From Methanosarcina sp. MSH10X1 (GTDB lineage Archaea > Halobacteriota > Methanosarcinia > Methanosarcinales > Methanosarcinaceae): a stretch of DNA of 35,099 nt. The stretch lies in NCBI RefSeq assembly GCF_004099695.1, contig NZ_SCHL01000026.1, positions 1 through 35,099 on the forward strand. The letters are read 5' to 3'. Every line of letters starts with the position of its first letter. Within the stretch, counting starts at the first letter, position 1. The notes under the pieces are model-generated. The model was not told the origin of the DNA and did no database searches. It saw only the letters and a program-made list of their open reading frames with translations. Positions 24,761 through 33,236 of the stretch are shown piece after piece. The translations under genes and the position numbers were made by a program.

Positions 24761-24886
24761 TGTCCGCAAGTTTATACCCGACAATTTCTCCTGTGCACTT
24801 ATATAAAAGGAAACTAAATTTTTATTCACAGGGCTGAAGGAAAAGCCTCGTAACTTGCTGACTCTTAACTATCTGGCTGGTGTTCT

Positions 24887-25900
24887 ATGGAAAAGAGGGA
24901 ATATAAAGAATCTGCAATAAATGAGAAAATAAATCGCCTTGAGAAAACCCAGGTAATCAAAAATTATTACCTTGTGCTGGGAGGGGGAAAAATCGGCACG
25001 GATTTCCTTCAGTATGCCCGGAAGAATAAATTCCCCTTCGTGCTCATCATCGACAGGGACGAAAATGCGCCTGCAACAAGCGATGCCGAAATTATCAAAA
25101 CCGAAGATGATCTGGTAAACCTGCTGAAAATTAAGGCTTCAGCACCATTTCATGCTGAAGCACCCAAATCTCCCGGAGCAGCAGGAGAAAACGAAAGAGA
25201 ATACGAAGGAGAAAGCAAAAGAGAAAGCATCGAATCGAAAGCTTACTTCTATAAAATGGATCTGGATAACATACCTTTTCTTCTAAGTCTCGGCATCCCT
25301 GAATACATTATTCCTGCCGTTCCCTGCCATGCGGTTGCATACATGCTTTCTGGTCTTCTAAAACTCCCTCCTGAGCCTGGGAAAAATGAAAAACCGGAGG
25401 AAGCTCAGGGTAAAATCCAGAAAGGAAACAACCCGGTAACCGAGCTTCTTATCAAACCTGAAGATGAAAGGCTGATTTCTTTTTTTGAAAAGCTTGCAGC
25501 TTCCTTTCCTGAAGCTGTAATCACAGGACGTTACCCTGAATATGGCATGCTGTTTTTCTCTTATGCCAGAGAGGGAGAAATTTGTCCAGACGGCTGCCCG
25601 GGTCCAGAAGACCGCTGCCCCACCTTCGGGCGTAAGAAGCCTGAAACCATTACGGAATATACACGAGAACTTCGCCGTAACCTGCCAGGCTGGATCTTTG
25701 AGAGCCACCAGATGAAGCCAGGCACAGGAGGGCTTAAAGGAAGGGAACTCAGGCAGAATCTGCTGGAAATTCTTGAGTTTTTAAATGAATTTAATGCAAC
25801 CGCAGGCAGGGGAAGATTTGAAAACATTGAGGACAGGACTTTTTTCATTGCCACTACCTGTACATGCCATGGGGTATTGAACCTGTTTTATATTACCTGA
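24887..25900 (+). CDS. Unknown protein with Rossmann-like N terminus and Cys motifs
   Basis: A 337-residue protein from ATG 24887. Residues 28-37 (YLVLGGGKIG) followed by VLIIDRDE look like a nucleotide-binding Rossmann beta-alpha-beta unit, as in TrkA-N or dehydrogenase folds. A charged Glu/Lys/Gly insert (about 93-115) breaks it. The C-terminal half has Cys233-x3-Cys237-x6-Cys244 followed by PTFGRKKP, and a Cys325-x-Cys327-His motif at the extreme C terminus, together suggestive of a metal or Fe-S site. It lies 126 bases after the M23-like gene and 82 before the DUF72 gene. I cannot name a family; probably a methanogen-restricted redox or metal protein. Confidence 0.7.
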   Translation: MEKREYKESAINEKINRLEKTQVIKNYYLVLGGGKIGTDFLQYARKNKFPFVLIIDRDENAPATSDAEIIKTEDDLVNLLKIKASAPFHAEAPKSPGAAGENEREYEGESKRESIESKAYFYKMDLDNIPFLLSLGIPEYIIPAVPCHAVAYMLSGLLKLPPEPGKNEKPEEAQGKIQKGNNPVTELLIKPEDERLISFFEKLAASFPEAVITGRYPEYGMLFFSYAREGEICPDGCPGPEDRCPTFGRKKPETITEYTRELRRNLPGWIFESHQMKPGTGGLKGRELRQNLLEILEFLNEFNATAGRGRFENIEDRTFFIATTCTCHGVLNLFYIT

Positions 25901-25982
25901 AAAACCTTTTTCATATTTGTGAGAATTAAAAAATGAGCCAAAAATAGATCTGCCATTACGCCGATATACAAAAGGGGACTTT

Positions 25983-26666
25983 ATGGATGCATTTGTAGGC
26001 ACAAGCGGCTGGTACTATGAATGGAACAAAAAGAAAAGCCTTGACTGGTTTATCCAGAATTCCGGCCTGAACAGCGTCGAACTTAATGCCAGTTTTTATA
26101 GATTTCCTTCACTCGGGCAGATTGAAGGCTGGAGCACGAAGGGAACAGGACTGAGATGGAGCATAAAAGTGCACAGGTCTATAACTCACTGGCGCCAGCT
26201 CAGTGAAAGTTCCCTTGAAATCTGGGAAAATTTCCGGGAGCTCTTCGAACCCATGGATCACCTTGTTGATTTCTACCTTTTTCAAATGCCTCCGAAATTT
26301 GATGACGCTGCACGAGCACTCAGCTTTACAGAAGCCGCAGAGCTCGGGGAAAGGTTTGCCCTGGAGATCAGGAATAAAGAGCTGCTTGGAGATGATGAAG
26401 CATGTGCGGAACTTATGGAAAAAGTAACTCTCGTCTCCGTAGACTCGCCGGATTACAGAGACCGCATCTTTCCCGGAAAGATCGCGTATATGAGAATGCA
26501 TGGAAGGGAAAGCTGGTACAATTATGATTATTCTAGGACAGAAATTAGCGAAACCATCAATAAAATACGCGAATTCGGTCCTGGGAAAGTCTATGTTTAT
26601 TTCAATAATGACCACAATATGCTGGAAAACGCAAGAACGGCCTTAGAAATCTTTTCCGGTTTGTAA
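25983..26666 (+). CDS. DUF72 (YecE-like) family protein
   Basis: A 227-residue protein that begins with the family signature FVGTSGWYYEWN, followed by LNSVELNASFYRFPS, WSIKVHRSITHWRQL, FYLFQMPPKFDD, FALEIRNKEL, AYMRMHGRESWYNYDYSRTE and VYVYFNNDHNMLENA. This is a TIM-barrel family related in fold to xylose-isomerase-like enzymes, with conserved Glu, His and Asp residues in a pocket; its reaction is not established. It is slightly shorter than typical members (about 240-290). The start ATG follows AGGGGAC closely. Cytoplasmic. Confidence 0.93.
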   Translation: MDAFVGTSGWYYEWNKKKSLDWFIQNSGLNSVELNASFYRFPSLGQIEGWSTKGTGLRWSIKVHRSITHWRQLSESSLEIWENFRELFEPMDHLVDFYLFQMPPKFDDAARALSFTEAAELGERFALEIRNKELLGDDEACAELMEKVTLVSVDSPDYRDRIFPGKIAYMRMHGRESWYNYDYSRTEISETINKIREFGPGKVYVYFNNDHNMLENARTALEIFSGL

Positions 26667-26960
26667 ACCTCGGGATTCTTCTACAATTGCCGAACATCTC
26701 CCTTTTTATCAAAGGAAGCGAATAACTCACTGCCACCAGTTCTCGCTTCTCCTCACAACGGAATAAACTTTTTTTTCAATTGTTAACCTTTATTATGAAT
26801 AAATTATTATATTAAGAGGTGTATTCAAAGATTAATACGGCGATTCTGAGGAGTTAATATTCAGGTGCCTCAAAATCAAAAACGAATTTTTGAGAACCCA
26901 ACCCACAAAGAAACCATTTTACCCGGAATTCCCTATATATATAAAAAAGAAGTGAAATAT

Positions 26961-28052
26961 ATGTTCTGGAGTAAAGACGACATAGTTGAAAGGCTGAGCA
27001 AAATCCCTAGAACCCTGGAAGACATCTCAATAGAAGTTTTTGAAGGTGTACCCCCAACTAACGATTTTTTGCAAAAAGCTGGTCTTTCGAGAGAGAACTG
27101 CACAGATGCATCCTGCATCAGCATAGACTCGCACACAAGTGTAGGCATAGAACAGGTCATAGAAAAAGAACTCATGTACCCTTATGTAGATGATTCCGTT
27201 TCGAATGAATTTGCGGTTCGGTCAACCCAGTACCAGTTTATGCTGCCTTATGAAGTCCTCGACAACAAAATAAGGAAAGAATACAGAATATTCCAGCCCG
27301 AGGAACTGAAAGTAAAGTTTCCCGTAGCTTATAAACTGCTAATGGAGATTAAACAGCAGTCCAGGGTTGAGAAACAGGAATTCGATTCGGCTGATTACCG
27401 CCTTGAAGATGAAAGCTTCCTGAGGTATATTAATACACCTAAAATTATAATAACCAGCAACTCCTGTCTGCAGGCTTCATACGACCCGTCCGGAAAGCAC
27501 GTTTTTGCAAATGGGGTAGGAGCCGTCCTTGGAGACCCGACACTCTACCACTATGTTACAGCCGTGCTCAATTCTTCGATCGCAAGGGCTTTTCCTGAGG
27601 TCTGGAGCCGCCAGGGAGTGCAGAATACCGGCAACCTTAACTCAAAGATGCTGAAAAGGTTCCCAATCGCGTTCCCTAAAAAAGAGGCTACAGAAAACGT
27701 AATAAGCACAATTTCCCGTTACCTGATTTACCTCAACAGGCAAAAACAAATGGCAAAAACCTACGCCATACCCGGCTACCAGGAGCTCATAGACTTCTAC
27801 AAGAGAATTTCAGATATTCTGACTCTGGACACTTACATTACAAACGATCTTGATCCGAAGCTTCTTGAGATTCTTGCAGAAAACATCACGGCATCTGACG
27901 GAGGATTTGAGTATAGCGACGACATAAATCTCCTGATCGGACTGCAGGAAATAAAGAAAAACATTCTGAGTTCTCCGGACTTTGCAAAGTGCAGGTTCAG
28001 CAACGAGTTCACAAATATTCTGGCAACTCTGAAAAACAGCCTTGTCTGGTAA
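26961..28052 (+). CDS. Stand-alone TaqI-like C-terminal specificity domain protein
   Basis: A 363-residue protein from ATG 26961, with GAAGTGA upstream. An alternative GTG at 26865 has GAGGAG nine bases before it and would add 32 residues. The sequence resembles the target-recognition half of type IIG/Eco57I-like restriction-modification enzymes: EVFEGVPPTNDFL near the start, IFQPEEL, YINTPKIIITSNSCLQASYD, HYVTAVLNSSIARAFPEVW and GNLNSKMLKRFPIAFP, ending in a helical tail. No methyltransferase motifs (NPPY, FxGxG) or nuclease motif are present and no such gene adjoins it. It may be a DNA-recognition remnant, a regulator, or a subunit acting with a distant enzyme. Confidence 0.65.
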   Translation: MFWSKDDIVERLSKIPRTLEDISIEVFEGVPPTNDFLQKAGLSRENCTDASCISIDSHTSVGIEQVIEKELMYPYVDDSVSNEFAVRSTQYQFMLPYEVLDNKIRKEYRIFQPEELKVKFPVAYKLLMEIKQQSRVEKQEFDSADYRLEDESFLRYINTPKIIITSNSCLQASYDPSGKHVFANGVGAVLGDPTLYHYVTAVLNSSIARAFPEVWSRQGVQNTGNLNSKMLKRFPIAFPKKEATENVISTISRYLIYLNRQKQMAKTYAIPGYQELIDFYKRISDILTLDTYITNDLDPKLLEILAENITASDGGFEYSDDINLLIGLQEIKKNILSSPDFAKCRFSNEFTNILATLKNSLVW

Positions 28053-28118
28053 GAGGAAACACCCAGCCAGCACCTGTTTTAATTTATTCCCCGGATGTCG
28101 ATTTTTTATTTTCCGGTA

Positions 28119-28222
28119 TCCTGAATTTTTATTTTCCTTCGTCTGATTTTTTTACTTTCTTCTTTCTGATTCCTGAATTTTTATTTTCCTGCATCCGATT
28201 TTTTTACTTTCTTCTTTCTGGT
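28119..28222. repeat. 52-bp tandem duplication, T/C-rich
   Basis: Two adjacent 52-base units (28119-28170 and 28171-28222) that differ at about four positions, starting TCCTGAATTTTTATTTTCCT. A third, weaker relative (GATTTTTTATTTTCCGG) precedes them near 28100. Located just after the TaqI-like gene on its coding strand; the T-runs could terminate its transcript. Confidence 0.85.
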
Positions 28223-28360
28223 TCTTTATATCAATTATGCTGACTTCTCTTTTTCGGATACGTGACCTCAGTTCCAATCCAATAAATTGAACTGCTGCCG
28301 TGCATACACACATTGTATCGCTTACTGAACTCATATTTGTAGTAATTACTCTAAATCGGA

Positions 28361-28408
28361 ATCACAATTAGTATCACAATTAGTATCACAATTAGTATCA
28401 CAATTAGT
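28361..28408. repeat. 12-bp tandem repeat, four perfect copies
   Basis: ATCACAATTAGT repeated four times without change, about 85 bases upstream of the TATA box of the propeller gene. Between the two repeats (28223-28360) no gene is seen. Confidence 0.95.
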
Positions 28409-28492
28409 TTTTGTTAAACGGTCTGATATCTTATTACGTATTTGTTTCACTCTCCTGCAGCTGATTTATCAGGTTTTCTAGAAATAAGCTGA

Positions 28493-28507
28493 CTTTTATA
28501 TTTATAA
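28493..28507 (+). promoter_or_regulatory. TATA box of the secreted propeller gene
   Basis: CTTTTATATTTATAA matches the archaeal TATA consensus and lies about 90 bases before the ATG. A start 25 bases downstream would give a leader of roughly 55 nt. The 12-bp array lies just upstream, where an activator or repressor might bind. Confidence 0.55.
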
Positions 28508-28581
28508 GGGCTAAAAGAGAAAAATTAAGTATTATGCTGAGTCCTGATAATTGAGTCAAACCTCATAATCAGAAATCAGAG

Positions 28582-29850
28582 ATGAACATAATGAATAAAA
28601 GAAGGACTTTTTGTAAGATAAGTTTCTTTTCAATAGCTGTTGCATTATTTTTGATTTCGTCTACAGCATTGATAACCGCTGCGGAGAGCGTTTCGCCTGC
28701 AATCACTGAAACCCGAATAACTACCAGTGCATTGGCCTGTAATGCAGATATATATGGTGATAAGATAGCTTTTTTAGACGATCGCAATGGAAATCCTGAT
28801 ATCTACATGTACGATCTCTCCACATCCCGGGAAACGCAGATAACCACCAGTGGATCAGCACACCAGCCTGTTATTTATGGTAACAGGATAGTGTGGATGG
28901 ACCAGCGCAATGGAAATGCCGATATCTATATGTACGACCTTTCCTCTTCCAGGGAGACTCAAATCACAACCAATGCATCAGATCAGATGAATCCTGCAAT
29001 TTACGGGGACAGGATTGTATGGGAAGATTTCCGCAACGGAAACTACTACGATATTTACATGTATGACCTTTCCACTTCCGAGGAAAAAAAGATAGACGCC
29101 ATCGGTCTCGATCCTGCTATCTACGGTGACAGGATAGTATGGTATGATGGTCGTAATGGAAATGCGGATATCTATATGTACGACCTTTCCACTTCCGAAG
29201 AAACCCAAATCACTACCGATACATCCTATCAACAATTTCCTTCAATCTACGGTAACAGAATAGTATGGGAAGATTGGCGCAATGAAAACCCCGATGTCTA
29301 CATGTACGACCTTTCCACTTCCAGGGAAGAAAGGATAACTACCAATGCATCAGTATACGATCCTGCTATTTATGGTGATAAAATAGTTTGGACTGACGAC
29401 CGGGACGAAGAGTATGACAATGATATCTACATGTATGACCTCTCTACAAATACGGAAACTAAGATAACCACCAGTAAATTAGCATTCTACCCGGCTATCT
29501 ATGATAATAAGATAGTGTGGCATGATTGGCGCAACGGAGGCCGTGATATCTATATGGCTACTGTCTCGGAAGAAGGATTGGAGCCGGTACTTCCTGTTGC
29601 AGACTTTTCGGCATCTCCCAGTACAGGAGAAGCACCATTGGCAGTCACATTTATAGACAAGAGTACGGGATCACCTTCTTCATGGTCCTGGAACTTTGGA
29701 GATAGAAGCATTTCAACAGCTCAAAATCCTGTACATACATATAACAAAGTTGGAAAGTATACTGTCAGCTTAACTGTAGGAAATGCTGCCGGTAACGACA
29801 ATAAAAAGGTATCTAAATGTATCATAGTGAAAAAGAATTTTAAAAAATAA
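28582..29850 (+). CDS. Secreted seven-bladed TolB-like beta-propeller with C-terminal PKD domain
   Basis: A 422-residue protein with a signal peptide (about 1-34, basic then hydrophobic FSIAVALFLISSTALITAA). Residues about 45-330 hold seven repeats of roughly 40 residues with the consensus IYGDRIVW-x-D-x-RNGN-x-DIYMYDLST-x-E-x-xITT; seven copies of DIYM/DVYM can be counted, enough for a closed propeller. A PKD domain follows (about 338-415: PVADFSASPSTGEAPLAVTF, SWSWNFGD, NPVHTYNKVGKYTVSLTV). There is no C-terminal span or sorting signal, so it is released or held by other surface proteins. Such proteins are common in Methanosarcina envelopes. A second ATG at 28591 is equally possible as start. 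Confidence 0.93.
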   Translation: MNIMNKRRTFCKISFFSIAVALFLISSTALITAAESVSPAITETRITTSALACNADIYGDKIAFLDDRNGNPDIYMYDLSTSRETQITTSGSAHQPVIYGNRIVWMDQRNGNADIYMYDLSSSRETQITTNASDQMNPAIYGDRIVWEDFRNGNYYDIYMYDLSTSEEKKIDAIGLDPAIYGDRIVWYDGRNGNADIYMYDLSTSEETQITTDTSYQQFPSIYGNRIVWEDWRNENPDVYMYDLSTSREERITTNASVYDPAIYGDKIVWTDDRDEEYDNDIYMYDLSTNTETKITTSKLAFYPAIYDNKIVWHDWRNGGRDIYMATVSEEGLEPVLPVADFSASPSTGEAPLAVTFIDKSTGSPSSWSWNFGDRSISTAQNPVHTYNKVGKYTVSLTVGNAAGNDNKKVSKCIIVKKNFKK

Positions 29851-30536
29851 ATAAACATTTTTAGTTGAAAAACAGATTTAACTAATGAGGAATGGGGAGT
29901 TTTCTATAAGTTATCAAGACTTATACTAATTTTACCTTCTTTTTGCCTTTGTGTTTCTATCTGCTTTACTGGCTCCTTATTTTATAGTAATATTATGACG
30001 TATAGAGTTCATAATAAAGAATTAAGTTTACTTTGATTGAAATTAAATAAAAATCTCAGTGAATCCTTTTTTGAGAGCTATGCAGCCAAAAAAGAGGCAC
30101 AGAGCGAATAATCAATATAAAGGCATGAAATAAGGAATAATTTGAACAATTTTCAAATTATTTTTGAGATTACTGAATCTCATACATTATCCTTAGCCTG
30201 TCAGAGTGTTTGTTTATTTTCCACCAGCAGTTATGATATTGAATATAATTCATTATATTGAATATAATCCATTATATTGAATCTAATTTATAATATTAAA
30301 TATAATTCATAATATTGAATCTAATTTATAATATTGAATATAATTCATAATATTGAATATAATTCATAATATTGAATTTAATTTATAATATTAAATATAA
30401 TTCAGATGAATTTGACAACATATACTATTGGACAAGCTTATTTAATATAGGAGCATCGCGGAATGTTTAGAGTTAGATATATTTAAATCTTAAAATCGGG
30501 ACCTTTATTATCCCGTTTTTGATTCAGGAGGGGTAG
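29851..30536. other. Long AT-rich spacer containing the 19-bp array
   Basis: No gene is supported. The 19-bp array at 30238-30408 is the main structure. About 100 bases downstream of it comes a strong Shine-Dalgarno (GGAGGGG, 30527-30533) that belongs to the TPR gene. No hairpin or tRNA was recognised. Confidence 0.6.
30238..30408. repeat. 19-bp tandem array, nine units
   Basis: Nine consecutive units of constant 19-base length close to ATTGAATATAATTCATAAT, starting at 30238, 30257, 30276, 30295, 30314, 30333, 30352, 30371 and 30390. Units 6 and 7 are identical, and two variants (with CTAATTTA or AAATATAA) recur. Each unit contains a near-palindromic GAATATAATTC core. It ends about 130 bases before the TPR gene reading frame. 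Confidence 0.95.
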
Positions 30537-30542
30537 ATTACG
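30527..30542 (+). promoter_or_regulatory. Strong Shine-Dalgarno aimed at an ATT or ACG codon
   Basis: GGAGGGG (30527-30533) is followed by an in-frame TAG (30534), then ATT (30537), ACG (30540) and an uninterrupted frame into the TPR gene. There is no ATG, GTG or TTG in this frame before ATG 30639, which has no Shine-Dalgarno. A GTG at 30544 is in another frame that stops at 30732. Initiation at ATT, five bases after GGAGG, would give a protein starting (M)TSDLRKDSVEE. Confidence 0.5.
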
Positions 30543-30638
30543 AGTGATCTCAGGAAAGACTCAGTCGAAGAAATTTCAGGAAAAGAGGGATCTTCAGGAA
30601 AAGAAGAGGCGTCTGCCGAAAACACTTCTATTAAAGCC

Positions 30639-32042
30639 ATGGATGAAAATCCAGAGAGAATGGTGGGAGAAGGAGTGCAAAGGAAAGCGAAAGGCCACCG
30701 AAACCTGCTTGAAAGGTACGAAAACAGGCTGAAAGATCTGGATCCCGAGCTTATCACCCCTGAAGACGAAATCGCCTTAAAGGAAGCATTTATACACGCA
30801 AAGGAGGTCTTTGAGCCTGAGGAACTTGTAAGCTGGTTTACAGTCAAAGCCGAGCCTTTCTATAGATCCGGGTCCTGGAAAGTGCTGTTTCCCCTGTATG
30901 AAGAACTGCTGGGTATTGCGGAAAAGAGGCTCGGGCCTGAGAATCCTGAGACCGCATCCGCACTGAACGGGCTTGCAGGAATCTACCGTTATATGGGGAA
31001 TTACGAAGAAGCCCTCAGGCTTTTTTCAAGGGCTCTGAGTATTCGAGAAAACCTTCCCGACCAGCCCGGGCCTGAGACAGGGAATACGCTGAGCGAGCTT
31101 GGCATTCTCTATACCCTTATGGAGCGACCCGAAGAAGCCCTCTCATACTATACCCGCGCGCTGGAAATCCAGGAAAAGTTTCTGAGTCCGGAAAACCTCG
31201 GCGCCGTCAGAACCCTTAACAGGATGGCTTTCTTTTATAAGGGAATTGAAAAACCCGAGAAAGCTGAAATATACTTCAGGAAGGCTCTCGAACTTCTTGG
31301 AAAGCTTCTTGAGCAGGAGCGTGACAGCCGCGTGGTTATGGGATATAAAGCAGGAACCCTGAATAACCTGGGTGTTTTGCTCGCGGAGATGGGCAAACTT
31401 GATGAAGCCGAGGACAGGTACATGCAGGCTTTGGAGCTCCAGGAAAAGGTATACGGCACCGAGCATCCGCAGGTGGCACAGACCCTTAATAACCTGGCAC
31501 TGCTCTATTTCCAGACCACAAGATATGAAAAGGCTATGATCCTCTACACCCGATCCCTGGAAATCATGGAAAAGTTCGGAAAAACCGAGCACACGGGCTT
31601 TGCCACGACCCTGAACAACCTCGCAGGCGTCTATGTCCAGAAAGGCCGCCACGAAAAAGCCCTGGAACTCTATACGCAAGCCCTGGAAATCCGGGAGCGC
31701 ATCCTGGGCCCTGACAGCCCTGAGGTTGCCAAGACCTTAAACAACATGGGCGAACTCTACCGAATTCTCGGCCAGCATAAAAAAGCCCTTCCTCTTTATA
31801 CCCGCGCCCTCCGGATATACGAAACAACTCTTGACCCGACACATCCTGATGTCGGGACAACCCTGAACAATCTCGCAGGCCTCCATGAAAGTATGGGCGA
31901 GTACGAAACTGCAATCAATCTCTACGAAAAAGCCCTCGGCATAATCGAAAAAGAGTATGGACCCGAACATCCTTATTTCAAAATAACACGAAATAATTTA
32001 CTTGGTCTGTATGAAAAAATGGAACGAAGCTGGAGAAAATAA
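30639..32042 (+). CDS. Tetratricopeptide-repeat protein (eight kinesin-light-chain-type TPRs)
   Basis: A 467-residue protein from ATG 30639; the frame continues 34 codons further up to a strong ribosome-binding site, so the real product may be about 501 residues. After a charged N-terminal helical region (about 1-105), eight TPRs follow at a 42-residue spacing typical of TPR_10/TPR_12, each with a TLNNLA-x-x-Y ... Y-x-x-AL-x-I core. A final LNN-LYEKME helix caps the superhelix. No enzyme domain, signal peptide or span is present, so it is a cytoplasmic protein-protein scaffold. Partner unknown; genes on both sides are unrelated. Confidence 0.93.
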   Translation: MDENPERMVGEGVQRKAKGHRNLLERYENRLKDLDPELITPEDEIALKEAFIHAKEVFEPEELVSWFTVKAEPFYRSGSWKVLFPLYEELLGIAEKRLGPENPETASALNGLAGIYRYMGNYEEALRLFSRALSIRENLPDQPGPETGNTLSELGILYTLMERPEEALSYYTRALEIQEKFLSPENLGAVRTLNRMAFFYKGIEKPEKAEIYFRKALELLGKLLEQERDSRVVMGYKAGTLNNLGVLLAEMGKLDEAEDRYMQALELQEKVYGTEHPQVAQTLNNLALLYFQTTRYEKAMILYTRSLEIMEKFGKTEHTGFATTLNNLAGVYVQKGRHEKALELYTQALEIRERILGPDSPEVAKTLNNMGELYRILGQHKKALPLYTRALRIYETTLDPTHPDVGTTLNNLAGLHESMGEYETAINLYEKALGIIEKEYGPEHPYFKITRNNLLGLYEKMERSWRK

Positions 32043-32097
32043 ATTTAAGAAGATGGGAAATTGAAAGTTAGACAATCGAAGTTTAACCACCGGATTT

Positions 32098-32535
32098 TCA
32101 ATATTTCCCCGTCATCTTCGCAATCGCCCTGTGCACACCATGTATACTTATCCCGCTTCCGAGGTACATCATGGGGCAATGTCCGGTCATACACTCAAGA
32201 TTCAGTTTCCGGCAGGTTTCCAGGGCTTTTTCGGTTTCGGTTGTCCAGTGAAGCCAGATTCGGTTTGCACCTTTTTCCCTTAGAAGAGGGATCAGATCGG
32301 CGGGCTCGGTTTTTGTTATTCCGATAACTGCATGGTTTATGCCTGAAGGAAGAGAAGAGATATCTTTCAGGGAGTCGGGATCGGGTTTTTCTGAAAGGTC
32401 CACGAGGTAGACTTTCTTGCCGCGGTTTTTAAGTTCCAGGGCAGTCCATTTCATAGCTGGCTTTGTGCGGTCAGTAATTATTGCAAAAGTTTCTGCGTCC
32501 CAGAATTTTTCCCGCTCTGAGATTGTCGAGTCCAT
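32098..32535 (-). CDS. CoA-binding domain protein (CoA_binding_2)
   Basis: A 145-residue single-domain Rossmann-like protein: FAIITDRTKPAMKWTALELK, GKKVYLVDLSEK, INHAVIGITKTEPADLIPLL, ANRIWLHWTTETEKAL and a C-terminal CMTGHCPMMYLGSG. This is the pattern of the small YccU-like CoA_binding_2 family, which binds CoA or nucleotides; physiological function unknown. The usual glycine-rich loop after the first strand is here DRTKPA. Start ATG 32535 has GAGGG about nine bases before it, and a TATA-like TTATTTATACTA lies near 32577-32588 on the same strand. Confidence 0.8.
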   Translation of the reverse strand: MDSTISEREKFWDAETFAIITDRTKPAMKWTALELKNRGKKVYLVDLSEKPDPDSLKDISSLPSGINHAVIGITKTEPADLIPLLREKGANRIWLHWTTETEKALETCRKLNLECMTGHCPMMYLGSGISIHGVHRAIAKMTGKY

Positions 32536-32803
32536 ATCAATTCGCCCTCATATATATTTGAATTAAAATATACCACTTTAGTATAAATAAGTGTAATCTT
32601 CCGGTCTGTAGATGGGATCCTGAGCAGGTTTTCGAAAGCTGAGAGTAAATAGTGAAGAATTTAAACGCCTGAAAACCCGAATAAGCCTGAAAATCAAAAG
32701 AAAAAATGGAGAATAAAAATAAAATGAAAATAAGAAGTAGAGTACAGCAGACCTGGATGGTATTCTGTTTACTTCTGCCCCTTATTTTTTCTGTTTATTC
32801 TGC

Positions 32804-33004
32804 TCACTGTCCCTGGAGTTTCTGTCCGGCAGCCTGAAGCGCTCCGCCGAGTGCCTTTGCAAGTTCACAGTTCTGCGAACATTTTGAGGCACAGGTGCAG
32901 TATTCAGGCACGTTTTCCATCATCCACTGTCCGAGGAAGCCGAAGGCTTTGAGCTGATCCTCATTTGCGGTCTGCACGAAGTTGTTTATATCCTGTAATT
33001 CCAT
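32804..33004 (-). CDS. Small Cys-motif protein
   Basis: A 66-residue protein from ATG 33004 with an excellent GGGTGAT Shine-Dalgarno. A helical N terminus (QDINNFVQTANEDQLKAFGF) precedes YCTCASKCSQNCELAKAL, a Cys-x-Cys-x3-Cys-x3-Cys cluster fit for zinc or an Fe-S cluster, and a Gln/Gly/Ala-rich tail. I do not recognise a named family. Being short, metal-binding and separately transcribed, it could be a regulator or small redox protein. It is divergent from the winged-helix regulator at 33237, which also carries a Cys-x2-Cys pair. Confidence 0.75.
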   Translation of the reverse strand: MELQDINNFVQTANEDQLKAFGFLGQWMMENVPEYCTCASKCSQNCELAKALGGALQAAGQKLQGQ

Positions 33005-33032
33005 GATTTATCACCCGGATTTGAAAGGCTGT

Positions 33033-33046
33033 GTATATTTATATAC
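33033..33046 (-). promoter_or_regulatory. TATA box of the small Cys protein gene
   Basis: GTATATAAATATAC on the minus strand, centred about 36 bases before the ATG at 33004. The expected start site near 33014 leaves a leader of only about 10 nt, overlapping the GGTGAT ribosome site. Confidence 0.5.
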
Positions 33047-33236
33047 TTGAGCGTCAGAATTATGTACAGGAATTAGATTGTACAGAAAAATAACCTTTAA
33101 GACAAGCTTTATATTGCCTTAAGCTAACAGCTTTATTAACAGTGTTAATTAGTGGCCCTGAATATAACAAGCTTTAACTAAAATAATTTTAATTGCATAT
33201 AATCCAGTTTTCAAAAGTTTCCGAGGCAGGTAAAAA

